Positions 36,661 to 47,860 of a DNA stretch of 64,000 bases are shown in pieces. Position 1 is the first letter of the stretch; the number at the start of each line of letters is the position of its first letter. The position numbers and the translations under genes were made by a program. The stretch lies in assembly GCA_003290165.1 (NCBI GenBank), contig QNQO01000455.1:372001-436000 (forward strand). The letters are read 5' to 3'. The notes below the pieces were generated by a model. It had not been told where the DNA came from. It worked only from the letters and a program-made list of their open reading frames with translations, and searched no databases. The stretch comes from Berberis thunbergii. Taxonomy: Eukaryota; Streptophyta; Magnoliopsida; Ranunculales; Berberidaceae.

Positions 36661-39180
36661 TTTAAACCTATATGTTCAGCAACAGTTAAAGTGTAAAATA
36701 TTGTGAAAGCAAAACAACAACAAAACGATGACAACCAACAAAATCCTCCATCACGCTTTGTTTTTTTGTTTTTACAAAAACTTTCACAACTTGAAATAAA
36801 TAAATAAATTTCAAGTTAGTTTCTATGAGAAAAAAATAACTATATGAGAACAAATAGAAAAATTGGCGTTGTTTTACATTACCTCCATCAAGTCCTTCAA
36901 ATACAAAAAATATTCACAACTTTCATTCATGAAACCAACATGCAACTTTGTTCATACAACATAAAATAATTTTTTTTAGCAAGGCCTAATATATCATTAG
37001 TAGTTCATTATAAGCTCATTTAAATACTTATATACCTCAAAAGGATCTGCATCATCTTGATAAGTAGAAGTTTCATCTGTCATAAGATAAACAATGTTAA
37101 GTTATATTAATTTACTAAAAAAAAACAAACATAAAATAAATAAGACATTTCATAGAAAGACTTTATACCTCAATCCATTGTAATATGGCATTAGCAATCA
37201 CATAAGAATTATTGTATCTCCTAGAACTGCAAGAAACTCTACTAGTCTACTACAGCAAACTTTTCTTGATCAACCATTTCTTCAGCCTGCTAATAAATGT
37301 TTTCTTCTTAGGCGTTAAATATGCCTACGATTGCTAAACCTTTTATGTTTGCTCTAATTTAAATGAGTCAGCTAAATGTATTAGTTCCACTGTCTTATCC
37401 CTGCATCTCGCATGATGAAAGTATATCAGACAGATCTAACAATGAGTCTGTCTTTCACTATTCTTTTAGGCCCTCCCCTGGCTTCGTGTTGTTGATGGGA
37501 TTATCCCTTAAAGACTCCAACACATGTTGGCCACCTTCAAAATCACTGCTACCCTTTCCAGATGCATGCGGGAGTATGAAAATCACTGTGATAAAATGAC
37601 CAATGAAGGGATAGGTAAAAGATATGGTATGGCTATGACACACACATAATAGTGAAGTATGAGACACCATTTGACAGGTATCTATTATTTAGAGTATGAA
37701 GGTATTTCTGCAATGAACTCTTTCTTCAACTTGCTTTTAAAAATTTGTTCATGATCATGAAAACTGACTTCCTGGAACTTTTCAAGCATATATTCATAAT
37801 ATCAAGTTCCTCTTCCTTGTCCTACTTGAATAACAAAGAATCCAATAACCAACACTGCAAACCTATACTTCCAAAAGCTAGCATTTTTTTCCCCATTGAA
37901 ATAATCACAAACATTTCTTAATGCAACGACTATCTTAATGGCATCAAACTGGCACAACTCAAAGACACGTTCAGGTTAGTTATGTGCATAGAAATATCAT
38001 CTGAGTTCAATCTCGAAATCCTTAATATGGTTCCGAAGATGAAGCAGATATGGACAGTTCCGAAGATTGAAGATCTAAGTTCAGTTCAAAACAAAGGAAA
38101 TTATATGTAGATTATTTTTTCTCTATTTTTATCAGCGCAAAACCCATAAAGAAAAACATAAAATTGAGTTCAAAGAGAAGGAATTACTCACACAGGCAGG
38201 GAAGAGCGAGACTTTCTAAATCAAATGCTCAACAACGAATTGATGATTGATGAAGAACTGTTCCTGACAACATAAACAACTAAATCATACTCAGACGTAG
38301 ACAAATAACTAGAAAATTTTGTTCAAAACCAACCTTTATAATATTCAAATCCAAGTATGAAGAATAAACCTATTTGCTGAAATGAAGAATAAACCAATCT
38401 CTAACAGACTCACCTATTTGCTAAAATTTGTTGAGATGAAGAATAAACCAATCTTCTCTAGTCCTCTCGAATTCAAGTATAGCATGTAAGAATCTAAAGG
38501 GCGAGCATATCAAATGAAAATCAAGCCCAAATCATGGTAAAAACTGAAAATTGCATAAAAATCCAGCAGATTTATGCTTAATACAGAAAACCCTAAACGA
38601 TTTAAAAGGATTAGAAGAAGATTAGAAGATTGGAAGTAGAAGAAGAAGAATAATAATACAAAAAACCCTAAAACGAATTTGAAATTAACAGAAAAACGAA
38701 GAAGAGAGGAGCCATACCTTGGTGATGTGCATGTGTTGTTGGGGTGGTTCAGCGAATCGCAAAACCCATTCACTCCTTTGTGAGTCTGTGTGCGTCTGAA
38801 GAGGTGGAAGACATGAAGAGAGAAGTATGATTCTTTGAACAGGTGGAAGAGAGGAGTCTGAAGAGGTGGAAGACAGGAAGAGAAGAGTCTGATTCTAAGA
38901 ACAGGTGGAAGAGATGAGTCTGTTGCGCGACTTGCAACCTTGCGTCTGAGCGTCTCCTTCTTTGTGAATTCTCTGTGAGTTTGTCTGGAGGTGGAAGAGA
39001 TCAAGAGAATCATGATTCTCTCTGTGAGTTTTGTGTCTCGAGGTGGAAGAGAGGTCAGATTCGTCAGAAGAGGTCAGCGGATTTCAGGGTTTCTTAGGTT
39101 TAGTTTTTTTTTTTTTTTGAAAATGGTTTAGTTAATACTTACTTTAGGGATAAGGGTATTATAGTAATTTGAGCAGTATA
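36661..39180. other. Interior of the hAT-like element without recognised gene
   Basis: Open frames at 37363-37599 (plus), 37670-37458 and 39013-38510 (minus) have no motif I can name. Near 38790-39060, GAGGTGGAAGA-type strings recur several times. A minus-strand stretch around 37700-37970 could be decayed transposase but shows no diagnostic residues. Confidence 0.4.
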
Positions 39181-39387
39181 AACGGATATCCATGGGGCCT
39201 GCGGGGCGGATATGGCTAAAACCGTATCCACCCCGAACAGTCAATGGATATTGTTTGGATACCCGAAACCACCTGAAAACTCATTCAACCATATCCAAAT
39301 CCGCTCCATACGGATTGGGTGGGGCGAATATCCGTAAAAATTCGCCCCACTGCCAACCCTAAGTGTAGACATATAACAACACAGGAA

Positions 39388-39388
39388 A

Positions 39389-39420
<32 letters not shown>
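39388..39420. repeat. (AAT)n microsatellite
   Basis: About ten uninterrupted AAT/ATA units just right of the hAT terminus. Confidence 0.85.
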
Positions 39421-40681
39421 GAGATGACAAGTATAACCAATCAAAGAATAACAAAGTACTGAGAGTTGGAATATCTTTTGACCCAAAACTTCAAACTTGA
39501 CATTGACTAACCAGCTTTTTACATGCATGTAAATATTGACTAACCAGCTTTTCACACAAACACTCAACCATAAAGACAATAAGAAAAACAAGTAAGAGGA
39601 AGGAAAAAGGTTGAGGGGGACTAACCCTTTGACTAGTTCAAGAAGTTGTGGATAGAGCTCAATTTCTCACTCTGATGATTTCAGCTGATGTGCTTTCCAT
39701 ATAATGTGAAACCACCATCATCATTGACTCCAATTTGTCAATCTCTTTCTTGTTCTTCTCAAACTTCAAATGCTCTGCCCCCTTCATTTCTTGCTTCCTT
39801 AGTTGACTAACTCTCTTTTCATGTTCTATTTTAATACTCTCAGCATGCTACAACATAAAATATCAAGAAGACCATTTGGTTCTTGCTTGTGAACAAAAGA
39901 CAATTTCATAGTTGAAAATCAAGGTCAATCGCAGACTATTTGGTTATTGTTTGTGAAAAACAATCAAAAGGGGATTACATTTCATAGTTAGAAGGAAAAG
40001 TACCTTCACCTCTTGGTAAAGTTTCTTCTCCCAAGCATAAAGTTTATCCACTGTAGAACAATGGCTGGTACCAAGTATATTACCACCACCAAAATCACTC
40101 ATATTTGGTTCCTCCCCCAATCTCCCAAAACTACTGCTCGATTTCGAATTCGACCCCCATGCCCATGCATTAATGGACCCAAGCTCTTGCCACAATTGTA
40201 AACCTTACCTGGAAAAAACATCATAACCCCATTGAATCAAACAAAACAAAGACACAAACATGCAGAAATTGACAAGAAATCAGGTCCCCATCTAGAGGAT
40301 TTCAAATTTTCAAAAATCCACAAATCCCCATCATTCCAAATAATACCCCCAACACATAATAAGCAAGAATTGAAGCAAAAATAAATACCCATTTAGAGAA
40401 ATTCAACAACCAACAAAAACCCATAATTTCAAACAAGATGGAAACAGAATGCCAAAAATTAAACATCCAAATGAGAGAACTTGAGTAATCAACAAAACCC
40501 CATCATCATTGTGAATAAAAAATTAAGCAGAAATTGAATAAAAAAAAGTCAATTACCAGTTGTTCTTTGGTGAAAAAACATAGAACTTGAAATTTCCAAG
40601 AACAAAGAAAGGTGGCCTCTTGCATCGGCTGCCTTGAGAAAATACTCATCAAGCTCTTTGATGATCTCAATAAGATCCTTA

Positions 40682-41734
40682 CGGGGTGTATTGTATATGG
40701 ATTCTTATGAAATTGATAAATAATTTGAAAAGTTCATAGACTCTTTAAATTGTTCACAGACTTCTGCTGATTTTTTAGATCCATAGACTTTTGCTGCAGA
40801 CTTTCTAGAGATTTATGAAAATCCACGGATTTTGTATGTGCGACTTTTACAGATTTCTAATTATTTGCAAGATAAAAAAGAAGTTGGTAATGACATATCC
40901 TCTAACAAACCAAATATATTAGACATTAGAGAGTAAGAAATTCAACAAATAGCTAGTGGGTCTTATTGCTTTGATGTATTTTGTTTATTATTAGACATTA
41001 GAGAGTAAGAAAGGGAACATCTGCAGATTGAAAATGGGTTATGGGTTGATTTATCTTCGTCTCCTTTGACTCTCCTGAATCTATTGTACAGTAACACAAA
41101 GAGAAAGCACATAGACAAGAGGGAACAGGAAAGGAACACAAGGGTTAACATGAGTTCAACGATAGATGATGGAGATTGTAAGAAAGCCATGAAAATCGTT
41201 CATTTACAGAGAAGAAGAAGAAAATGTGATAAAATAGAGAGCTTTTGGTGGAGTGTTGTGTATTTTGTATAAACGTAATAGCATGTCAGTCATCGTCATC
41301 GTCATCTCTCTCTCTCTTGTGTTTATACAAAGATAGAAAAAGAATCGAGAAAATAAGAGGATGGGAACCAACCTCTTTGCGGCTGGCACAAGGAAGAACT
41401 TTGGGAGACTTTTTTTCACGTTGAAATCTTTGATATGGAAAATGGCAAACTATTGAACTTTGTTATTTATACCTAACACTACAAAGTCCATGAGAATCCA
41501 TGATTTTTCAAATCCATAAATATGAATGATAATACCCTATAACTTTTGTGGACTTTCTGAAATCCATATTGAATACCCCTAGATTTTGTGGATTTCAGAA
41601 AGACTTTTTAAAATCCTGATTGAATACCCGTAGACTTTTGTGGACTTTTTAAAATCCAAATTGAATACACTTGGATTTTCAAAATCCATGGAATTTATTA
41701 AATTGCCCACAAAATCTATATACAATACACCCCC
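40682..41734. mobile_element. Harbinger-like non-autonomous element in a captured exon
   Basis: Termini (C/G)GGGGTGTATTG and their inverted match CAATACACCCC are flanked by TTA on both sides (40679-40681 and 41735-41737), the PIF/Harbinger target size. Removing it rejoins the DUF632 coding sequence on the minus strand (...VVSRNTK / DLIEIIKELDEYF...), so insertion followed formation of that exon. The subterminal regions contain many ATTTTGTGGATTT-type degenerate repeats. No transposase was recognised. Confidence 0.8.
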
Positions 41735-42174
41735 TTAGTGTTTCTAGACACTACCATGGCAAGATCACTTGTGGTATCCCTGGAAGACTGTCACAATAGA
41801 AGGTGGAGCAGCCACACTGGCGGCAGCGATGGTGTTGGTGACAACTTTAGAAGCCATTGTGGTTGCCTCCCATTCTTCCTCAATCGTAGACCTAGAAGAA
41901 GAAGAATGGGCAAATGGATCCCAAAAATCCCAACTTGAAGGTGGTGGTGGAAGAACAGGGGAGGTTGAAGAGGTCCAAGTTTCAGAGCTTGAACTCAATG
42001 GTGGTGGAGGTGGAGGCGGTTGAGGTGGCGTTGGTGTTGGTGGAGAAGGAAAAATGGGTGGCAAGTGGTGCTGTTGTGGTTGTTGGTGGTGGTGGAGATT
42101 GGTCCCAGACTCAAATCAAGCTAAAAATCGGTGCTTGAGAATATAAAATGCTCCGAAGGGAGCAAATCAACAAT

Positions 42175-42412
42175 GGGTTGTTTCCAAAACAGAGACTTTG
42201 GGCAACCTTCCCACAAATATCTTCTTAGTCTTAACATTAGCTCCACCTCCAAAGCTCCTACCTGCACCAGGGTTACCAGATCTAGTGGTGTTCTGATGTT
42301 CTTCTCTTGATAAAACCTTTTTAGCCTCCACAGTTCTTCCATCGAAATGCTCCGTAAGCTTCTCCTCTGTTGTGTCTCATGAAATCCCTCCGATGAAGAG
42401 CCGCGAAGAGCG
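42175..42412 (-). pseudogene. Captured fragment: two-RRM hnRNP-like RNA-binding protein
   Basis: The minus strand gives RLFIGGIS, a TGA at 42379-42377 where Trp is expected, then DTTEEKLTEHF. After an internal loss come DGRTVEAKKVLSREEHQ, a Gly-rich linker and KTKKIFVGRLP. These are RNP2 of RRM1, the inter-RRM linker and RNP2 of RRM2 of plant hnRNP/Musashi-like proteins. Most of RRM1 and all of RRM2 after its first strand are gone. Upstream (42413-42540) resembles a leader. It abuts the proline-rich start of the DUF632 fragment, same strand. Confidence 0.82.
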
Positions 42413-42574
42413 AAAAAAAAATGGGGAGAGGAGACGGAGATGAAGAAGGATAGGTTTTCTTCTAGTCGATTTCTTCATTCTCACAACTCAGCGATTTCTT
42501 CTCTTTCACAAAAACCCCAAATCTCTCGCAAAACCCGAGCTATTTCTTCGCGCCCAAAACTTCATTTTTTTCGT

Positions 42575-42805
42575 GTATATATATATATATATTCAAAAAA
42601 AATTCATTAGGGATGACTTATATCGTACCTACCAATTTTTATTGGTAAAACTTAGCGACAGCTAATATACCGTGGCTAAATATTTTTTGCGTATATAAAT
42701 TTTTTTTTTCGAAAAATCTATTAGGGACGACTTATACCATAGCTACCAATTTTTATTGGTAAAACCTAGCGACAGCTAATATACCGTGGCTAAATGTTTT
42801 GTGTG

Positions 42806-42836
<31 letters not shown>

Positions 42837-42922
42837 TTTTCAAAAAATTCATTAGGGACGGCTTATTCCGTAGCTACCAATTTTTATTTGTAAAACTTAG
42901 CAACAACTAATATACCGTGGCT

Positions 42923-42963
<41 letters not shown>

Positions 42964-43170
42964 TTTTTCAAAAAATCCGTTAGGGATGGATTATACCGTA
43001 GCAATTTCAGTTTTTATTGTAAAACTTAGCGACAGCTAATATGCCGTTGCTAAGTTGCAAATTTAGCGACGGCTTTAAACCGATGCTAAGTTGCAAATTT
43101 AGCGACGACATTTGTCGTTGCTAATATTAACTTGCTGTAACTAAAAGAATTACTAATGAAAATTCATTTT
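42575..43170. repeat. Internal CACTA subterminal array with (TA)n tracts
   Basis: Four copies of a unit of about 110-130 bp (ATTAGGGACGGCTTAT...CCGTAGCTACC, then TTAGCGACAGCTAATATACC) are separated by (TA)n runs. The array ends in GAATTACTAATGAAAATTC, the same string that ends the left array at about 33070. It therefore resembles a left-end subterminal region in direct orientation. Confidence 0.75.
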
Positions 43171-43189
43171 TTAATGGAATTAGTTATTT

Positions 43190-44094
43190 ATATTAATTTT
43201 CAGATTTTTCATTGCCTTTTTTTTGTCATTTAGAAGAAACATTTCAAACTTGAAAACAATTATATTAATTTTCATCGTAAATGATGACTGATACATTAAC
43301 CTTGTTCGTATAATCAATAACTTGTCCATCACAAAAATACAATCCCAAACAACTTTATACTCGATCGACCTCAAATTGAAAAAATATATATATATGATTC
43401 AGGGGGCTACATAAGCAGAAAACTTACATGGATTTACAATCAATGATAGACTAAAACTGACCAATTTTGAATAAAGGTTTAACAAAAAACAACAAAAAAG
43501 ATTTTGGAAAGACAAATCCGGAGTGTCCATGCCTTTTCAATCTTTATAAATTTTTCTCCCCGGTCCAAATTCAAAGCATTAGCAAGTTTCATAGAAATCA
43601 AACAATCTTTCGCCTGCAGAAAAACGAAGGCACTTCAACTAATTAGAAAGAGTAAAAAAAAAAGACTGGAAGGCGGTAAGAATATCAAAGAGGATATGGG
43701 TAAGATGCAGGAGATGATCAAAACAAATTTCTAAATCATTCTCATATCTGCAACTGGCTTTTAACATGAGCAATGCTAAGTCCTCTCACATTCATTAGTT
43801 GAATGACTAATTTGGGAGTTGCTTCTGCAACAATCAAAGGAAAAAAAATGATAAAGAGTAAGTAATCCTATTTATCCTTTATTCTCTACCATTAATGCAT
43901 GACTGATATGTTTTCTTCTTTTAAGTGAAAATATCGAAACTTTGGTGTATATGGATATCAAAATATTGCAGATGATCATGAAAGAAATTCTAAAACTTAT
44001 TTTCTTGTCCACGAGGGCCTTTCAACAGCATGAACAAAATAGATATGAAGATCAGGAGTCCAACGCAGTCTAAGCAACTTTGAATGAATATACT
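43190..44094. other. Unassigned interior, one exon-like stretch on minus
   Basis: On the minus strand an acceptor-like TTTTTCTGCAG at about 43615 precedes an open stretch reading AKDCLISMKLANALNLDRG...KIEKAW. I do not recognise the family. The rest is AT-rich with no domain. Confidence 0.35.
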
Positions 44095-44325
44095 GTCTTA
44101 CTGAAGTAGCCCTTTGTTACAGAGTCCCCAACAGTACAGTTTCCGATGAATTTAGAACAATTAGCAGGTGCATGGATCCCCAGGTTATAAGCACAACTCG
44201 CAAAGGTCCATGGTTCGTTCAAGGTGTTCCAATGCTTCACTCTGTCACCAAACTCCTTGAAACAAACCTCTGCATAATCTTGTAATAATTTATGCCTTCT
44301 TGGTTCACTCCATCCCTCTTCCCAT
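44095..44325 (-). pseudogene. Captured fragment: glycoside hydrolase family 1 beta-glucosidase
   Basis: After an acceptor-like TTTAG at 44326, the minus strand reads [12 protein letters not shown]. Past an internal deletion and frame change it continues [24 protein letters not shown] and GIHAPANCS. The TLNEP motif carries the catalytic acid/base Glu of GH1 enzymes. A block of roughly 40 residues that normally joins the two parts is missing, as are all other exons, so it cannot be active. Confidence 0.85.
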
Positions 44326-44734
44326 CTAAAGCCAAAAAATAATTGTCACAACTAATTAATTGTTCTTAACCTTATAATCGTACAAATCGAGGCCCTTCAG
44401 AATAGTAACTAAGTCTTAAAGGACACTTTTAAATTTTTGAAATTGCCCTATTAGCAATTCATCCACATCAAAATTATGCTTATGTTATTACTCACTTACT
44501 ATAATTCTAGACCAGGAAACGGAGAACCTGTAATTATCCACGTTCATTTTCTTCACATCTTCCTGAAAATTATTGAAGGAAACAAAACAAAAAATGAGCA
44601 AAAACAGGTTGTTCAAATTCAGAGAACACAAAATAATAAAGAAATTTTTTTAACAAATTATAAAACTGTCTAGGATAAGACTACATATATCCTTTCTTGA
44701 TAATTGTCTTGCAAACAAATGAGTTGCACTAACT

Positions 44735-45002
44735 TAGCGACAGCTAATATACCGTGGCTAAATGTTTTTTGTGTATATATATATAATTTTTTTTCAAAGA
44801 ATCCATTAGGGACGGCTTATACCGTAGCTACCAATTTTTATTTGTAAAACTTAGCGACAACTAATATATCGTGGCTAAATGTTATATATATATATATATA
44901 TATTTTAAATCCATTAGGGATGGCTTATACTGTAACTACCAATTTTTATTTATAAAACTTAGCGACAACTAATATACCGTGGCTAAATATTTTTTTTGTG
45001 TA

Positions 45003-45041
<39 letters not shown>

Positions 45042-45400
45042 CAAAAAAATCCATTAGGAACGGCTTATACCGTAGCTACCAATTTTTATTTGTAAAACTT
45101 AGCGATAGCTAATATACCGTGGCTAAATGTTTATATATATATATATATTTATTTATTTTTATTTTTTATTTTTCAAAAAATCCATTAGGGACGGCTTATA
45201 CCATAGCTACTAATTTTTATTTGTAAAACTTAGCGACAGCTAATATGCCCGTCCCAAATGTTTTAACTAGCTACGGTTTATTCTGAATTTAGCCTCGGTT
45301 TTCCCGTCACAAGCACAATTTTTTTGATTATGGTTTTCGTCAGCTACCAAAAGAATTAGTGACGGTTTTTTGCCGTCGCAAATCTTTTAATTAGACACGG
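44735..45400. repeat. Right CACTA subterminal repeat array
   Basis: Five or so copies of the same 110-130-bp unit as at 42575-43170, with (TA)n tracts at about 44885, 45000 and 45132. It leads to the right terminus at 45455. Confidence 0.75.
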
Positions 45401-45455
45401 TTTTTTAATTCTATCTCTAGTATTTGTAGCTATTGTGGTTTTTTTTTTTTTAGTG

Positions 45456-45873
45456 TTTTTTCATCCTTCTCCTCCCCATTTTTATGTCTGTCACACTATT
45501 TTATTCCCCTTTCACTTTCAATTCAGAATTTGGCTTCTCCTGTTATTTCCCTTAACAAGTTTTTGTGTGGTTTGTTTTTCATGTGTTTTTTGCAGGTATT
45601 CAGTGATAGTGTGATCCCTTCACGATCTTGCTCTTTTCAACTCCTTGCTCCCATCTCCTTGCCTGATAAATGAGTAATCATTCACTTACACCCCCATTCG
45701 ACTCCCTGATATCAAACCCTATCCATCTTACTTACCCCATCGATCCTCAACGAACTTGTTCCATATCTCTACATCTCCACCAAACCGAGTAATTACAACT
45801 TTTCTTTTTCGAGTCAATCCCTGTTACCACGCTCTAACTATGGACTCCTCGCACAGCACACAACCCACAATCT
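45456..45873. other. Spacer, pyrimidine-rich, no gene seen
   Basis: T/C-rich sequence outside the CACTA end. No long frame or motif. Confidence 0.45.
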
Positions 45874-46909
45874 GTAATACCCGCCCAATTCACTTACCAA
45901 TATACTTTTATTATCTTAGAAATTTATAATATATATTTATTAATTGGTAATTGTTATAAATAGTTATATATTTTATGATTTTAATTTAGGACCTAGGTTT
46001 AGGTTGGTGGTGTGTAAGAGATGAGTGATGGTTGTGTTTAGCCAAAGAAACCCTAATTAAAAACTCATTTAAACCCTAGCCTCCTTTTTCTTTCTGGATA
46101 CAAATAGAAAACGGAAAAACTTACGTAGAAAAAAAAGTGGGAGGCGATAAAGGGAGAACTTTGGGATTTTGCAAAAACGGTGAGTAAAACTCTAATATCT
46201 ATTTGTTTTTTTGTATTGTTTATGGAGTTTAGTATAAAATCTATTTGTCAAATAAATGTTGCCATCATCCTATACTTTCATCTCGTCATGGAGAATACCA
46301 CTTTGATGAAATCTTGTCATAGATCACCCCTTTGATGAAATCTGTTTTACTGTTGATGGGGACATTTGTGAAATCTGTTTTGTTTTACTGTTGATGGGGA
46401 CATTTGCGAAATCTGTTTTACTGTGGATGGGGATATTCGTGAAATTTTTCATTACTGTTTTATCGTTTTACTGTTTTACATTTACTATTGATAAGGACAT
46501 TTGTGAATTACTATTGATGGGGACATTTGGGAAATATGTTTGGTCTTACCATTGATGGGGACATTTATTGTTGATAGGGGCATTTGTGAATTACAGTTGA
46601 TGGGGACATTTAGGAAATATGTTTTATTTTACTGTTGATGGGGACATTTACTGTTGATAGGGACATTTGTGAAATATGTTTTCTTTTACTATTGATGGTG
46701 ACATTTGAAATCGGTTTGTGCATTTGGGGCATTTGTGGCATTAATCCGTTTTAATGAAATTCACTATTAATACGATTTGGGGCATTTGTGCATTTGTTGG
46801 ATTTCATGTGTTAATACGATGTGGACATTTGTGAAATCTCATGCTAATATGATTTGGACTTTTGATGTGATAAATCTCAAGGTTAATATGATATGGACAT
46901 TTGTGGAAT
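45874..46909 (+). mobile_element. Truncated Ty3/gypsy LTR remnant (5' part)
   Basis: Begins TGTAATACCCGCCC. Like the LTR at 58897 (TGTAACGACCC), it continues through an AT-rich stretch, an AACCCTAATT segment and a GA-rich leader ending near GGTGAGTAAA. It then runs into a repeat array and stops at the CACTA-like terminus at 46910 without an LTR 3' end. Homology is by layout and short motifs only. Confidence 0.4.
46251..46909. repeat. Degenerate tandem array around GTTGATGGGGACATTTGTGAA
   Basis: At least ten irregular copies of a 25-40-bp unit containing TGATGGGGACATTT(G)TGAAAT and TTTTACTGTT. Spacing varies and copies decay to the right. This is typical of LTR-internal minisatellites. Confidence 0.75.
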
Positions 46910-46985
46910 CACTACACCACAGTTATCTATTCATAGCATTTGATAAATAGTGTTTTTTATTTGGTGCTATGAAAAGCTCGGTGTT
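46910..46985 (+). mobile_element. Second CACTA-like left terminus
   Basis: CACTACACCACAGTTATC followed by TATTCATAGCATTTGATAAATAG and a partly complementary GGTGCTATGAAAAG. The CACTACACCACA start and inverted CATAGCA/TGCTATG strings resemble known plant CACTA ends. No matching right end was found in the window, so the element would extend rightwards or be truncated. Confidence 0.4.
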
Positions 46986-47860
46986 AATGACATTTCGATA
47001 ATAAAACACTAATCGAATAAAAGAGCGGGATTTTAAAATATAACACCTCTTGTTTCTTTTCTAATTTCTTTTTAAAAACCGCTCCTCTTTGTCTCGCCAA
47101 AAGCAAAACTCCCTCTCGCTCATGTTGTTGCCCTCTTTCCCTATCTTTTTATCTCCATCTCTCTGTGTATATGTGATGTTTTTATCTGCTTTCTCCATTT
47201 TCTTTGACTTAGTAAAACGAATCGAAAGAGATCTACATATAAACCTAAAATCCCTAATTTTTCTCCCTCTTTAGTTTCCATCGTACACAGAGAAGAGAAC
47301 CACCGTCGACGTCACTCACATCCGCCGCTCCACCGCCTTCACCTGCTTCAGGTGAGTTTTTCTTTGTTTGCAAATTCCAAAGAGGAAAGGATCATAGGAG
47401 AGAGAGGGATGGGGGAGGTGGAGAAGTAAGGTTGAGTTGAATTAGACTTCGAAGGTGGAGATTGGGACTGTCAATTTGGTGAGTTGGTGAGAGGAAGATT
47501 CTTTGGATGGAGATGACGATGTTGGATTAGGATTTGATTGATGTTTCAGGGTGGAGAAAGTGGTGGTGTTTGGATTTAGATCTTTGTGATAGGGACTTGT
47601 TCTTGAAGGTTTTGATGACCAGCTAGCGAGAATCGAATCTCGTAGCTAAAATCTAGAGTTTGCGATTTTTTAGATTTATTTTTGTATACTAGGGGTTGAT
47701 TTGGAGTGAAATTGTTTTGGGGCTCCCATTTTGCTTCGATTTAGTTTAGTTACGCATACTTAAGTTCGGATTTGGTGAGAGATGTGGTGGAGGGTTTGAT
47801 GTTGGCACAGACGAAGAAGAATTGACTGAATCTCCTTTCATGTCTGTTGTAGATAGTTGT
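46986..47860. other. Leader-like, TC- and GA-rich sequence without an identified gene
   Basis: 47089-47345 looks like a plant 5' leader (CCCTCTCGCTC, TCTCCCTCTTTAG, CCGCCGCTCCACCGCC) ending in a donor-like CAG|GTGAG. It may be a captured promoter/leader. No coding domain. Confidence 0.35.

Larger units (their letters stand above)
35245..39361. mobile_element. Large non-autonomous hAT-like element (TAGGGATGGCAACGGGGCG type)
   Basis: The left end TAGGGATGGCAACGGGGCGG and the right end, inverted (TTAGGGTTGGCAGTGGGGCG), are matching termini of a common plant hAT type. The subterminal GGGGCGGAT...ATCCGTA strings are also inverted between the ends. Flanks AGTATGGG and AGTGTAGA match at 5 of 8 positions, all differences being A/G, so the target duplication is decayed. 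The interior contains a nested MITE, CAACACTGCAACAA-type repeats and unrecognised short frames. I could not confirm a BED zinc finger or hATC transposase. It sits in a captured DUF632 intron. Confidence 0.72.
33715..42070 (-). pseudogene. Captured fragment: DUF630/DUF632 (NRG2/bZIP-associated) gene, four exons, broken
   Basis: Exons on the minus strand: 42070-41735 continuing at 40681-40557, 40208-40004, 39847-39626 and 33926-33715, with GT-AG introns kept. Recognisable stretches are PPPPSSWDFWDPFAHSS, DLIEIIKELDEYFLKAADA, STVDKLYAWEKKLYQEVK, HAESIKIEHEKRVSQLRKQE, ELYPQLLELVKG and MSMWRSMYECHQVQTHI...SEIHRQSTLQLELEVQQWH. These follow DUF632 order. The myristoylated DUF630 start and the C-terminus are absent. 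There are frameshifts near 41770, 40175 and 39665. A Harbinger-like element splits the first exon, and a hAT-like element fills the last intron. Family members act in nitrate and developmental signalling; this copy cannot. Confidence 0.85.
32444..45455. mobile_element. CACTA (En/Spm)-type transposon assemblage carrying captured host-gene fragments
   Basis: The left end is CACTATAAAAAACAATG and the right end, read inward, is CACTAAAAAAAAAAAACC. TTT flanks both sides, which is the 3-bp duplication size of this superfamily but weak evidence in T-rich sequence. Dense subterminal repeats based on TTAGCGAC(G/A)GC...CCGT(G/T)GCTAA occupy 32461-33075, 42600-43150 and 44735-45400. I see no TNP2-like transposase, so it is non-autonomous. 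The interior holds minus-strand fragments of at least four plant genes, with introns. Because the 42600-43150 array resembles the left-end array in the same orientation, the 13 kb may be two overlapping CACTA copies. Confidence 0.72.

Noticed and set aside
38510..39013. A 167-codon minus-strand gene
   Set aside because: Composition is repetitive (GAGGTGGAAGA strings), no domain, and it lies inside a hAT-like element.
41765..42138. Glycine/valine-rich plus-strand proteins opposite the proline-rich exon
   Set aside because: Antisense shadows of the captured DUF632 exon, which matches a known family on the minus strand.
46251..46909. CRISPR-like array
   Set aside because: Units and spacers are irregular and similar to each other. 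The genome is plant nuclear; this is a degenerate minisatellite.
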